Shown here in pieces: positions 1 to 9,972 of a DNA stretch of 64,000 nt; the first letter of the stretch is position 1; every line of letters begins with the position of its first letter. The stretch comes from Ditylenchus dipsaci (lineage: Eukaryota; Nematoda; Chromadorea; Rhabditida; Anguinidae), in NCBI GenBank assembly GCA_004194705.1, contig SADC01001343.1:1-64000 (forward strand), given 5' to 3'. The notes beneath the pieces were generated by a model that was not told the DNA's origin, searched no databases, and saw nothing but the letters and a program-made list of their open reading frames with translations. The translations under genes and the position numbers were made by a program.

Positions 1-4
1 AAGG

Positions 5-1026
5 GTACATGTCAATTTTCCGCCGACCAATTTTCCGCGGACAATTTTCCGCGGACAATTTTCCGCCGACCAATTTTCCGCCGACCAATTTCCGCCGACC
101 AATTTTCCCGCCAACCAACCAATTTTTCCGCCGCCATAATTCAATTTCTGTTTTCACGTTTGGCTAGTATATTTATAGTGGCAATCTAAATACATCTAGA
201 ATTTCCGCTATTATATAGAATATAGATAGAATATAGAATTTCGCTATCTATATGAATATAGAATAGAATTTTGCTATATAGAATTCGCTTTGGTCACTGT
301 TTTGGTCACTGGAGCTGGGCAAAATAGTCTCTAAATGCATTTTTGTTCAGAGTCTTTCTCGGAATTATGTCTAAGGTAAGTGAGTGCGCGCATCTCTAAC
401 CAACCAAGCCCCTGCGCCCCGAAGGGGGCGCAGGGGCTTGGTTGCTTGGGGTGAGATGCGCACACCACATACCTTAGACGCAAATCACTCGAAAGTGACC
501 TGATGCATAAAATGTATGCATACCAGAGTTTATTTATGCGGTAGCCCAGTCAACAAAACTATGTTCACATCTTCCTTTTGTTAAAAATTGGCACCTGTTT
601 AGTCATTTCCACCCAATACAGACCTAAATCCCTTGAAAAATGTCAATAAGGTGATTTCGGGTGGTAAGTTTGGAGATCCTCCAGATCCTTCAGATCTCCA
701 GTTGGAAGGATCTGCCTCTTCATCATTAGTTCACTGCAAATTCTGTCAGGAAATTCCTAAATACTTAATTATGACCTAAACAGGCAGTAATAGGGCAGTA
801 AAATGAGTTAGGGCAGTATATTAGGGCAGTAAAAATAACAAGGGAAATAGGAGAAAGGGTCATTCAAGAAAGAAACTTTAACTTGAAAACAGAAAAATTG
901 AATTATGGGGCGGAAATTTGTCGGCGGCAAATTGGTCGGTCGGAAAAATGGTCGGGAAAATTGGTCGCGGAAAATTGTCCGCGGAAAATTGTCCGCGGAA
1001 ATTGGTCGGCGGAAATTGACCGGTAC
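5..1026. repeat. Foldback element with TTTTCCGCCGACC word arms
   Basis: The left end (about 5-150) holds six or more copies of a 13-18 nt word of the type AATTTTCCGCCGACC. The right end (about 885-1026) holds the reverse complement (GGTCGGCGGAAATT type), finishing in GACCGGTAC against GTACATGTC at the left. The arms face each other, so the unit is an inverted-repeat (foldback) element. Its centre contains a family-1 hairpin (302-570) and about 300 bp without recognisable content. No coding region is seen. Confidence 0.7.
302..570. repeat. Family-1 hairpin element, copy 1
   Basis: Reference copy of a family repeated at least 14 times here. Hallmarks in order: a CTCTAAATGCAT-like block, GGAATTATGTCTAAGGTAAG, GCGCGCATCTCTAAC, a GC-rich perfect hairpin at 402-444 (CAAGCCCCTGCGCCC against its complement), GAGATGCGCACACC, ACATACCTTAGAC, CACTCGAAAGTGA, and CCAGAGTTTATTTATGCGGT. 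The two halves are diverged inverted copies of each other. It is non-coding and nested in the 5-1026 foldback. Confidence 0.75.
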
Positions 1027-1029
1027 GTC

Positions 1030-1370
1030 TACGGAAATATCAGCAAGAAATAAATCGAGAAATGCTACAGAAATATAATCGGAAAAATATATCGAAAAAT
1101 GCTGCGGAAATATCAGCGAAAAAAATTAGAAAAGTGCTACGAAAAATCAGCGGAAAAAAGACCCGCCCGTAGGGCGGCAAGCGCTAGTTTACGCTAAAGC
1201 AGGAATGCAAAATAATTAAGCTAGAGACACATAAAACATCAAACATTATTTTTTGAATAAATCATTTCGCGGCGAAAATCCAATAATTCGGATTTTCGCC
1301 GCGGTGAAATCCCAAAATTTCGGATTTTCCCGCGGTTGAAATCCCAAAATCTCGGATTTCCGCCTACTTC
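1030..1370. repeat. Degenerate short-word repeats
   Basis: Two runs of imperfect words: CGGAAATATCAGC / GAAAAATGCTACGG types at 1030-1160, and AAATCCCAAAATTTCGGATT types at 1260-1370. The second run can pair locally with itself (GGATTTTCGCCGCGG against CGCGGCGAAAATCC). No coding signal is seen. Confidence 0.5.
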
Positions 1371-1496
1371 CGTAAAATTATGTCAGGGTGAGATATCAGA
1401 AAAAAAACAGGGTGATAACCTCAGCATTTTTTGTGGTTCTTAAGGTTCGCGTGTATTTGCGGTGAGAAAGTATTATCCTCTGGGATATTCACCGTC

Positions 1497-2308
1497 CGGA
1501 CACTTCACCGTCTGCACGGTCCGTCAAAATTTGAATTTTATAGAGCTAATACTTTTTTCTCACCGTAATACACTGCAAATGCACCGCAAATTACTTTTTT
1601 CTCACCGCAATTTGATCTTCCCGCAAAATATTTTTTTTCTCACCACAAAAATACTTTTTTTTGCCGCAAACCTAATTTTCTGTTCAAAACCACCAAATTT
1701 TGCATAATTTTGTAAGAATTCAAATTTTTTTAGCCTAAAAGGACTTGGATTGCTCAGAATCCCACCCCAAGTGGCCAGAAGCCCCTGAAAGTTGGTTTTG
1801 GGGGTTTACCAAAGTGGGGTAAACTTTTTGCAAAAATTCGATTGAGCGGATCAGAATTTGGGTCCGATGGGCTAAATCGCTCATAATTATACCCTGAACC
1901 ACTCAAAACCATCATAAAGCTGGAATTCTGAGCGATTTAGCCCATCAGACCTGAATTCGGATCCGCTCAATCGAATTTTCGAAAAAGTTTAGCCCACTTT
2001 GGTAAACCCCCAAAACCAGTTTCAGGGCTTCTGGCCATTTGGGGTGGGATTCTTGCAATCCAAGTCTTTTTTAGGCCAAAAAAATTGAATTCTTGCAAAA
2101 TTATGCAAAATTGGTTGGTTTTGGACAGAAAACTAGGTTTGCGGCGAAAAAAGTATTTTGCGGTGAGAAAAAAGTATTTTGCGGTGAGAAAAAGTATTTT
2201 GCGAGAAGAAAAAGAGTATTTTGCGGGAAGTTAATTTGCGGTGATTTTCGAGTGTTTTGCGGTGAGAAGAAAGTACCATCCATATCCCAGACGGTGAAAC
2301 GTCCGTAC
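1497..2308. repeat. Foldback core family, copy A (caccgcaaaata arms)
   Basis: Large palindrome. The left arm (1497-1880) runs from a CACCGTCTG block through repeated TTTTTTCTCACCGCAAAATA-like words to the conserved core CTTGGATTGCTCAGAATCCC; the right arm (1925-2308) is the reverse complement. The core recurs at 8.8, 26.4, 48.1 and 60.2 kb with the same order of blocks (CCAGAAGCCCCTGAAAG, ATTCGATTGAGCGGATCAGA), but with different outer words each time. The open frames on both strands come from the word repeats and are not genes. Confidence 0.8.
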
Positions 2309-2483
2309 ACTGAAATGTCACGGACCCCCCTAGGTCATCTGGAGGGGAGGGGGGGGGGGTGATTTCAGGGGAAGTCACATAACAGGTTGGTATCGCCAGA
2401 CATGTTAGGTGTCTCGCGAGACAGAGTCACAAACAGGTTTGTATCGCGAGACGACACGACGTCTGGGATATTTCACCGTCCGG

Positions 2484-2692
2484 GATTTGCGCGCAGCGGT
2501 TGTCCCACCAATTCAAATTTTTTTCATTATCATCAAACTTCTGCACGGATTTTTCAACTAGTTTCTAACAAAACAAGGCCTAGAATTCAATTTTAGCATA
2601 GTTTTGTTAGAAACCAAGTTAAAAATCAGTGCAGAAATTCAATGATTGGGAGAAAATTTGAATTGGCGGGGACAACCCGCGCGCAAACATCA
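2484..2692. repeat. Short inverted-repeat element (GGGACAACC ends)
   Basis: The ends GCGCGCAGCGGTTGTCCC and GGGACAACCCGCGCGC are inverted copies, and the interior arms (CCAATTCAAATTTT against AAAATTTGAATTGG, and GTTTCTAACAAAAC against GTTTTGTTAGAAAC) continue the pairing. A related interior lies at 50.41-50.60 kb. It is non-coding. Confidence 0.7.
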
Positions 2693-3030
2693 TAGTCCTT
2701 TAAAGGGGAGGGAAACTTTATATACGCATCGCCTAGCGTCGGCGGTTTGAATACCCTGGCTGCCCACCTTATTTTCATCTCCTCTTGTTTACAAGTTTGG
2801 TGTCAAAATAATCCACACACTCTTGGCTATCCACTCATGGGTTCTGTGAGGATTGCCCAGCGTTTTTTCAGCTTTTCTAGCGAAACCCTGTAGTTGACTA
2901 TAAGAAATATTTCCAGTCCAACAAATAGGCAGAGATAGTTTAATTTAAACTGCCATTTATCTTGTGACGACACATCAGAGCCGTGGCGTTCCAGCGGAAT
3001 AAAAGGAGTCTTGGAAGAATATATTTGAAT
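2693..3030. other. Unassigned spacer
   Basis: No repeat family, exon with splice signals, or RNA gene was recognised here. Confidence 0.5.
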
Positions 3031-3035
3031 TTAGC

Positions 3036-3443
3036 CTAGCTCTTGATTTTCGATCTGATGCTGCCGAAGCAGGATTCTATGGTGGTGGTACGTTCCAGCT
3101 CTCCGAGTTCTAAACCGTGAGTCGTTAGCTTTTTCCGCAGGGTGCTCCCGTGAGATCCAGAGAGCGGTTGATGCCACAGGTGGCTCCCGTGAGTCTTCTT
3201 TTTCAGGATCATGTCTGATTTCCGTGAGGATAGGATCAAGTGATGTCCGATCTCGATATGAGTTTTGCTCAGTTTCTTCTGGGTTCTCGCCAGCAGTATG
3301 CTTTTCCAGTTCAGGCTCAAGCTTCGAACCTTTCTAGTTTCGAATTTTCCGTTTCCGGATTGTTTTTCTTCGAAAATTTCCCTTTTTGATGAAATGAGTT
3401 TCGAGCTTTTCGGTTTTGAAGAAAATGGGGTTCGAACAATCAT
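3036..3443 (-). CDS. Hypothetical open frame, doubtful
   Basis: A 135-codon minus-strand frame starting with ATG and rich in Lys, Ser, Arg and Thr. No domain, signal peptide or membrane segment is visible. No splice site of the type used by the convincing genes (TTTCAG, GTAAGT) clearly frames it, and the plus strand is also open over part of it. It may be a chance frame. It is listed because it is one of the longer open frames in a stretch not otherwise explained by repeats. Confidence 0.15.
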   Translation of the reverse strand: MIVRTPFSSKPKSSKLISSKREIFEEKQSGNGKFETRKVRSLSLNWKSILLARTQKKLSKTHIEIGHHLILSSRKSDMILKKKTHGSHLWHQPLSGSHGSTLRKKLTTHGLELGELERTTTIESCFGSIRSKIKS

Positions 3444-3569
3444 GTGTTCGATAGCTTATTTTTAAGATCGTTCTTATACAAGTAAACTTCATCGACTGCT
3501 TTAAATGTTCAATGATGTACTGCTTTAATGTTTGTTGTATCACAGTACAGTCACATACACGTCACAGTC

Positions 3570-4190
3570 AACATACACATCATTTTTCGGACTTAAAATC
3601 GTGTGTAAATCCGTTTGATAGACCAAAACTGCGATTTACTCACTCGGAGCCCAAAATGAGGAGGTGTTTTTTGGTCAGCTGGATTTCCACGTGCTTGGTC
3701 TGAAAACATAAAAACTGCTTATTAAAAACCAACAATGATTCCATACGTAAAATCGGGTGGTAAATCATGTTGATAAGACCAAAACTGCGATTTCCCACCG
3801 GAACCCCGAAATCACAGGTAGTACCTCTTAGTTAGTCAGCTGGACATCCACCTGGATGGCCTGAAAAATCGAATGATAGTCGAACTCGAAAACAAACCAT
3901 GCTATCATTTCCAAAAATCTTGTAAGAAATCAGGTTTGTTTAAGACTAGAATTCCGATTTACCCACTCCGTTTCGAAAACCCAGAGTGGGTACCACCTGG
4001 TCAGAGAACTTACTTTTCAGATCATTCTCTATTGGAATGTCACATTTACTGACTGCTTTTTCGTGTATTATCTTTTTTTACCGACTACTTTTAAAAGTCA
4101 TAGTCAACGTACCACCTTCATAGTAAAAATTGGTGTCGAAGTCATTTGCATAGTTGGAAATCACTAACCTAATCGTTGAATCCACACGTC
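3570..4190. repeat. Diverged direct repeats of about 160 bp
   Basis: Three successive diverged units share TTGATAGACCAAAACTGCGA / GATAAGACCAAAACTGCGAT, then AAATC or CCC, then GGTACCACCTGGTC or CAGCTGGA(T/C)TTCCAC blocks (about 3610-3720, 3765-3880 and 3935-4030). A further copy lies near 59.50-59.60 kb. No coding content was recognised. Confidence 0.5.
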
Positions 4191-4202
4191 GTAGGAGTCA
4201 AA

Positions 4203-4510
4203 ACCTAAATCTGGTTTGAGATGCGTACAACCACATACCTTAGACACAAATCACTGGAAGTGACTCTGGGTGCATGGAAGGGGCTTGGAGTTGAGATGCG
4301 CACACCCACATACCTTAGACATGATTCCGAGAAGTACTCTTGATCAAAAAATACATATAGAGTCTCTTCTGCCACGGCCCAGTTGAAAACAAGGTGAGGC
4401 AGTCGAAGAAAGAAACATTTAATTTTTTTCCAACGTTCTGCCATAAAAGTGGCCCTTTTTTGTTCCCTTCCTCTTCCAATACAGCCCTTGAACCCTTTAA
4501 AATTCAGGAA
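4203..4510. repeat. Family-1 hairpin element, copy 2
   Basis: It has the ACATACCTTAGACACAAATC and GAGATGCGCACACCCACATA blocks, CATGATTCCGAGAAG, the AGTCTCTT(C/T)TGCCACGGCC block and the long GGCAGTCGAAGAA to CAATACAGCCC tail. The GC-rich junction hairpin is reduced in this copy. Confidence 0.7.
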
Positions 4511-4511
4511 C

Positions 4512-4737
4512 TCGATCAAATGTTCACACAGTCAATTTTTGTCGACTGTATTCTTGAATTTTTATTTGTTGAATATGGTCATCAAAAGTGATTATTCGGA
4601 CTACGTCGATTCTTGATTTATAATTACGGTGATCGAGGTGATCACACTCGTCATAACCACATTAGTCACCTTGATCACTACGTTCAATAATAAAAACTAT
4701 AAAAAGCAGTCAACAAAAATTGACTGTGTGAACATTC
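4512..4737. repeat. Hairpin MITE inserted in family-1 tail
   Basis: The ends ATGTTCACACAGTCAATTTT and AAAATTGACTGTGTGAACAT are perfect inverted repeats. A second, inner hairpin (GGTGATCGAGGTGATC against GATCACCTTGATC) sits at 4630-4680. The unit splits a family-1 tail that resumes at 4740 (TTTAAAAGGCGCC). AGGA flanks both sides, too short to call a target duplication. Confidence 0.6.
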
Positions 4738-5027
4738 GATAGGAGTGCCAAATTTAAAAGGCGCCAATTTAAATTTTCGAAATTTTGACTAAAGATATAG
4801 CTGTAAAATGGGAATATTCCGGGAATATTCCAGAAAAACACCGATTATCACCTGAAATATCACCGAAGAGAAAAAAATGGTGATAATCTTTTGCTAATAA
4901 AATGCCTTTCAAATTTACCAAAAATGTTGTCCCTGCATTTTTTTCATTCTTTTTATTTATCATATAAGAGATTAATGGTAGTAGCGACTTACTATCTTAT
5001 GTGCTTCTACTTTTGTTTTTTTTGCAG

Positions 5028-5222
5028 ATGTCAAAACAAACAAAACCGCTTTCTTGGTGTTGGAGCTATTTCACTCGTAAGGAAGAGAAGAGCAAGTTTG
5101 TTGGCTACTGCCGGTTCTGCAAACCGAATTGTGATGCTTTAAAGCATAGCCGATTTACTGGAACCAAGAAGTCTATAGCAGCAGTTGAAGCCAGTGGATT
5201 CTTCGACCAAAATCAAGGATGA
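5028..5222 (+). CDS. hAT transposase N-terminal exon, BED-type zinc finger
   Basis: The start is the ATG directly after a strong acceptor (TTTTTTTTGCAG). The 64-residue product has the BED pattern: SWCWSYF at about residues 9-15, then CRFC, a nearby second Cys and His (NCDALKH), and SIAAVEASG. BED fingers bind DNA at hAT ends. The frame stops at 5220-5222 and the catalytic middle of the transposase is not recognisable downstream, so this cannot encode an active enzyme alone. It could act as a DNA-binding-only product, but that is inference. Confidence 0.7.
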   Translation: MSKQTKPLSWCWSYFTRKEEKSKFVGYCRFCKPNCDALKHSRFTGTKKSIAAVEASGFFDQNQG

Positions 5223-5538
5223 GATCATCGATGTGGGATTGCTTCGACTTTTTTTTGGTTGTAAACAATTGTTCAGATTTTGCAAAGGTGCGAAAGATTT
5301 GCGAAATCTAATGTCGCGTATCTCTTTGATGTACTTGAGCCTTCAGACCTAGACAAGCGCTAACTAATGAAGATAAGCAAAAGCAATCGAACTCTTGGCG
5401 AACAAGTTCCTGAAAAAACCATTGTTTGCTGGCAAAGAGCGACAAGTAACAAATAAAACTTTTTGTAGAGAATGTAGAATGAAATCTTAATTTAGATGAT
5501 GACAGAATGGGCTGAAAGGCTGGCTGGTACAGGCAAAT

Positions 5539-5960
5539 TTGAAAAAAAAATACGTCGCTATGCTTAGAAGCAGTCGATTCAATGGAAGCGCTCACATGGT
5601 GGAAAGCTTTTTTTCGGATACGCTCCTCTCCAAAATCGTCCAAATGCTTCACAACGTGCCAATCACAGCTGCGTCGACAGAAAGGAATTGGTCAATCCGC
5701 GGCGGAATTTACACTAAACTGCGCAACAGGTTAGTTTTGTTGGAGTGGAATGAGTGGCAACTTTTATGATCAATTTCAGCATGAAAGTCCGCACCGTCTC
5801 TCAAGTAACGTTCATCAAGCAAAATCTTATGCTGGAGTACTGCTCTTTTCAGGAAAATGAGACTGGAACAGCAATCAGAAGAAATCGAAGAAGATAAAGA
5901 ACCAGAATTTGAAGAAAGCATTTTTGATGAAGAATGTGATATATTTGTGTGCGATTTTGA
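5539..5960 (+). pseudogene. hAT transposase C-terminal dimerisation remnant
   Basis: The frame from 5539 contains VPITAASTERNWSI and GGIYTKLRN, the hATC dimerisation signature (normally A(S/T)SAxSERxFS...LtkkRnrL). A short intron appears to interrupt it: donor after CGCAACAG near 5729, acceptor ATCAATTTCAG near 5780, restoring KVRTVSQVTFIKQNLML. An acidic tail (EEDKEPEFEE) follows in another frame after a second possible acceptor. At least one frame break is needed to join the pieces, so it is a decayed transposase end. Confidence 0.7.
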
Positions 5961-6084
5961 TTGAGTTGGGCTGAGTTGTGTAAATAAGATTATTAACGAA
6001 TATCACCGAAAAAAAGATTATCACCGGTAATATTCCCGGGAATATTACCGGAAAGATTATCACCGGTGTTTTTTCACAGCTCTA

Positions 6085-6250
6085 CTAAAGAATCATGATA
6101 CCCCCTGTGGTTCGCAATTTTTTTTTCTCAGAATTAAAAACAGCCAGCTTTCTTATGAAATCGGGGTCGAGAAACACGAAAAGGAAGTCATCTCCTCCAT
6201 CCGAGCACTCTGCGTGGGGGGATTCTATACTGCAACCGATATTTCTAATG
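6085..6250. repeat. Remnant of CATGATACCCC/GTGGTTCG repeat
   Basis: It continues the sequence broken by the hAT insertion: ATCATGATACCCC, TGTGGTTCGCAATTTT, then TCATGAAATCGGGG-like and CTCCTCCATC(C/T)GA blocks. Parallel copies lie at 15.07-15.26 and 15.61-15.72 kb, and partly at 30.1 kb. Confidence 0.65.
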
Positions 6251-6339
6251 TGTTGGGAGACCATCGACCCTCCAGACATTTATATAGTATGCTCACGCAA
6301 TTTGAATCCAGTGTGAACGGGACTTGCACTCGCTATACC

Positions 6340-7180
6340 GAAATAAATTAGATTATGATAGACGAACGATGATCCAGACAAAATATCTCGCAACTGTCGA
6401 TAGTTAATACGGAGCGCCAGACACAACTCAAGCCTTCATCTCGTTCCATCGCTTCTTTGACTACCCTTGGTGGTGAAGCTATGCTAGTCTGATCTCCAGC
6501 TACAGGATCTGGTTGTGAGTTGAGTTCTGACAAGTTGAGAACGAGCGAGCCAGTTACATGGCTGGCACATCTAAAGTCATTCTAGGTCGAGGACCTGAAA
6601 TAGTCAAAAAAGAGTCCAATACCTGAAGGGGTCGCAACTAGAATTAAGCCTTCACTCTGGAGTGCCACTTGGTATCGAAACTATTGAGTATGAGTCTGGT
6701 AACTCGCCGAAAGAAAGGTTGATCCTATTCAGATGAAAGCATATCCATCTCATGAGATCCACATTCTCTGGGTTGAAGACGAGCACCACAGAGACTACGA
6801 ATGGGTCGGCGGACCTTAACGGTGAAGTGCCTTGGATGCTCCTGAAGTCAATTATAAGCCGCAGTTGTCACCCGTCAGTCGCTGTTACATCAGTCAGTTG
6901 TCCAGCCAAACAATCACTCGCTCTCCACCTCCAGTCAGTCCGTCAACAGCCGAAGGGTCCGCTCCTCGTCCAGCCTCAAGTCAAGGTCAAGTGGAAGAGT
7001 CCAGCCAGCTCTCTTTCAGCCAAAGAAGCCAGCCAATCTCAGCGAAGAATGGATCAGCCAGAAGTCAATAGCATCTCCACTGTTGTATTGTATGTGTGAG
7101 ACCCTAGTGCGTCTCCATTAAATAAGCAAACCCCCTTCATAGGTCTTGTGTGCGTTTGCCGATTCGTCTATAATTTACTA
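6340..7180 (+). mobile_element. CCAG-rich retroelement-like fragment
   Basis: This GC-richer island is strongly enriched in CCAG on the plus strand (five in about 120 bp at 6900-7020, none of the reverse word there). That is the same bias, in mirror orientation, as the 36.2-43.2 kb unit. A short frame (DPIQMKAYPSHEIHILWVED, ending near 6820) and a Ser/Gln/Pro-rich frame (6832-7071) look like broken coding sequence. The end has AATAAG-type signals near 7120. No terminal repeats were found. Origin from the same retroelement group is inferred from composition only. Confidence 0.35.
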
Positions 7181-7245
7181 TAAATTTTTTTGACGATCCA
7201 AAATACGAAAGTTTTATTTTAGATTCTGCATAATTGTCAAATGCT

Positions 7246-7251
7246 TTTATT
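7246..7251 (-). promoter_or_regulatory. AATAAA polyadenylation signal
   Basis: AATAAA on the minus strand, about 70 nt beyond the TAA stop at 7319-7321. It supports that stop as a true gene end. Confidence 0.6.
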
Positions 7252-7318
7252 TGACATATCCAGCTTTGTACAGCCAATTTTTTAACAACAACTTTTCGTC
7301 ACTTTCAAGGACTGCAAA

Positions 7319-9945
7319 TTAAGTAGCTTTTGGTTTGCCAACCACAACTGTTTCAGCCCATTTTTTAGCATCTAGCAGATTAGTTGAGAGAGCCAACACT
7401 CCTACTTTGCCTTTTTGCTTGTAGCCCAGAGCCCGTCTCGTCACCCGAATAGACATTGATGCAGGTGAACAGGTTGATGTACTAAAATAGCCTTTATAAA
7501 ATAATTAATCCAGAAAAAATATTTGTTAATTCACCTGTTCCCTGTACATTCGCACACAACATGGTTAGCAAAACTCACAACGGGAATCATTAGTTCGTAG
7601 TTTGCCGGACAGACATTACGTTCATAGCAAAGTTCATCAAAGAGGGTGGGATTTGAGACATTCCTCCATGGACGGGAAGCCAGTTGAGGGTGCAGTGGTG
7701 GTTGGGCACACTTGCCATCAGATTTTTTAACCAGGCATAATGTGGATTAATCCAAAGGAAGACAAGTTCAATCCCATGGCTGGGGTGTGCAGGATTAGAA
7801 CGACCAGGAAAAGAATGAGAACAGGAATAAGTCAAGCATACGGCCAAAGTGCTGCAAAATTAAAGTTGGGTGGCGAAAATTTTGCGGAAGAAGATTTCGG
7901 GAGGGAAATTGCGCAGAATTTTTGATTTGTGACCTCCCTGCTAGGCAAAACCGATTTTGACACCAGCCCCGTAGCAATAACCAAAAATCCGTGGATAGAA
8001 AATTTGCACGATAATGAAAATCCGCTAATTTTTTGAACTTATCTGCGCTAAGAAACTTGTTATCGCTACGAATTTATATTCGCGGATTTCAAAATACGCA
8101 GATTATCAAAGTAATGAGTCGATTTTGCAGTTATAGCTACGGGATTAGATTCGTATTCAGCGAGGTAAATTTGCATATTAAAGTGCTCCTTGAATTCAAA
8201 ACTCACAATGAAATTTAAAATAGGATTTTATTGATTTGGTTGCGAAAAAGATGATTTATCTCACGAAAAAGCTTATTTATGTCACCAAAAGATTATTTCG
8301 TGTAATTTAAGTCTAAACTTTGCGGGAATTTGAATTTTTAGTCAAAAAGCAACTTGGATTTCTCAGAACCCCCCCAGAGTGGCCAGAACCCATGAAAGAT
8401 GGTTAGAGATGCGCGCACTCACTTACCTTAGACATGATTCCGAGCAAGACTCTTGATCATAAATACATTAAAGACTCTTTTGTCCAGCTCTAGTGAACAA
8501 AACGGAGTAGAATATCCTTAAACAGTGGTTCTGATCTTTTTAGGGTATCTGGATACTCTTTCATGTTATTTCGCCTTGGTGCCCAAGGCAAAAAGTCAAA
8601 TTTTAGTCAAAAAAAATTTACCTGAAAAGTGCTTTCCCAATCGTTTTTTATGCATTTTCTATCGTTTTTAACGGTTAAACGGCTTTAGAACATCTTTCCG
8701 GTCGTTTTGAGCCGGTACCACATACCGAGTCCGGTCAATAAATATACCTCATCAGAAACTAGAGTTGCAGAGCTACCAGATGATGTTATCACTTTTGAAA
8801 AAGAGTAAAAAATATAGAATCCACCCCCCTCAGAATCCCACCCCGGAATGGCCAGAAGCCCTGAAAGTTGGTTTTTTGGGGATTTACTAAGGGGAGTAAA
8901 CTTTTTGCGAAAATTCGATTGAGCGGATCAGAATCCGGTCCGATCGGCTGAATCACTCAGAATTCCACCCTTAACCACTCAAACCACCATAAACCCGGAA
9001 TTCTGAGTGATTCAGTCGATCGGACCGGGATTCTGATCCGCTCAATCGAATTTTCGCAAAAAAATTCACTCCCTTTAGTAAACCCCAAAAACCAACTTTC
9101 AGGGGCTCTGGCCATTCCGGGGTGGGATTCTGAGGGGTCCAAGTTATTTCATGATTAAAAATTTGAATTCTTGCAAAATATTGCAAGATTTGGTTGGTCT
9201 TGGACAGAAAAAGGCATAAATAATTTTTTTCGTGCACATTTCCGCTTTTTCGTGGTATGTCGTTTTTCGTGGCAGAAATAATCTTTTTCGTGGCATATTT
9301 CAGCCTTTTAGCAAACCAAATCAGTTTATGCCAAGAAAAATTTGCGCCAAAAAAGAGTATTATTCTGGCAAAAAAAAGTATTGCCCTATGCAAATTGACC
9401 ATGCTAAAGACGAATTTGGTGGCAACCGGACATTTAGCATAAATTATGCTGAATGTTCTCCGGAGGAAATTTTTAATCCACTTTTGGCGACGGATCAGGC
9501 TGATTTTTTCAGGACTAGTTCCTCTTACGTATGTCAATAGATCCTGAAAAATCAGCCTGATCCGTCTCTAAAAATTGGATTAAAAAAATTTTCTCCGGCG
9601 GACATTGAGCACAATTTATGCTAAATGTCTGGTTGTCGAATTCAGTATACGAATTCGATTAGCTGGGTTCATGAAAAATGAAAATTCGGCGGAATTTATG
9701 TCATGCTATTAAAATGCTCTGTTTGCTAATTTTTCGAATTTTTACGACAAATGCATACCTCTTTAAGGTTATTTTGGGTTTGCCTACTTTGAGGCAGTAT
9801 TGTAGCCCGAGATGCAGCGTTGCCATTATCACAGCAACCAGTAAGTACACTATTGTAGCATAACTCAGAAAAATGACTAGTGCAGAGAAAACTTCAATAG
9901 GAGGTGCCCAGAGGAGGATTGTCCTTTGTCGTCCACTGACCACCA
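7319..9945 (-). CDS. Membrane-linked, Cys-rich protein, three 3' exons
   Basis: The exon chain is 9945-9759 (acceptor TTTTTCAG, donor AGAG|GTATGC), 7851-7535 (acceptor ATTTTGCAG, donor ACAG|GTGAAT) and 7481-7319 (acceptor CTATTTTAG, stop TAA). Phases agree at both joins. The last intron is 53 nt. The first exon encodes a long hydrophobic segment (VFSALVIFLSYATIVYLLVA). The second reads KSDGKCAQPP, ASRPWRNVSN, ELCYERNVCP and VVCECTGN, with paired Cys and two N-glycosylation sequons. The last exon has TSTCSPAS, IRVTRRALG and KKWAETVVVGK. The 317-nt middle exon is one base short of phase; a missing A in the A run near 7704 would join its two open frames. The C-x-C...C...VxRR...W pattern faintly recalls IL-17-type cystine-knot proteins, but that is weak. 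The 5' part is unknown. Confidence 0.5.
7980..8400. other. Low-complexity AT-rich stretch with CGAAAAAG words
   Basis: Words such as TTGCGAAAAAGATGATTTAT, CACGAAAAAGCTTATTTAT and CACCAAAAGATTATTTCGTG at 8230-8300 resemble, inverted, the TTTTCGTGGCA words at 9220-9300. This stretch may be the outer arm of the foldback at 8.8-9.1 kb. No gene is seen. Confidence 0.4.
8403..8520. repeat. Family-1 hairpin element, partial copy 3
   Basis: Blocks AGAGATGCGCGCACTCACTT, ACCTTAGACATGATTCCGAG, CAAGACTCTTGATCATAAAT and GACTCTTTTGTCCAGCTC. Only the half on one side of the junction hairpin is present. Confidence 0.65.
8825..9140. repeat. Foldback core family, copy B
   Basis: A near-perfect palindrome centred near 8990. 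The left arm is CCTCAGAATCCCACCCCGGA through ATTCGATTGAGCGGATCAGA, and the right arm is its complement ending GGTGGGATTCTGAGGGGTCC. Flanking words on the right (9220-9300) are of the TTTTTCGTGGCA type. Confidence 0.8.
9412..9640. repeat. Palindrome
   Basis: The arms 9425-9523 (CCGGACATTTAGCATAAATT ... GGATCAGGCTGATTTTTTCAG) and 9540-9632 (complement, ending AATTTATGCTAAATGTC) pair with a short centre (TAGTTCCTCTTACG). No coding content is seen. Confidence 0.75.
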
Positions 9946-9972
9946 CTGAAAAATCCATTTTGATTGTTTCAG

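Larger units (their letters stand above)
4796..6084 (+). mobile_element. hAT-family transposon, internally deleted
   Basis: About 1.29 kb. The ends TATAGCTGTAAAA (left) and TTTTCACAGCTCTA (right) are inverted and match the usual hAT terminal form (T/CAGAGCTGTGAAAA). Subterminal CCGGGAATATTCC words occur in both arms. The flanks CTAAAGAT (4789-4796) and CTAAAGAA (6085-6092) look like the 8-bp hAT target duplication. Inside are a BED zinc-finger exon and a C-terminal dimerisation exon. A full hAT transposase would need about 600 codons, so the centre is missing or decayed. The element interrupts an older repeat whose uninterrupted form is present at 15.2 and 32.0 kb. Confidence 0.85.

Noticed and set aside
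1462..2378. Several 60-90 codon open frames on both strands
   Set aside because: They lie entirely in the caccgcaaaata word arms of a palindrome and mirror each other; no splice signals or domain.
7590..7847. Uniform reading of the second exon of the 7.3-9.9 kb gene in its upstream frame
   Set aside because: That frame hits a stop before the donor and loses the Cys-rich reading that joins the last exon in phase; the downstream frame is preferred for the 3' part.
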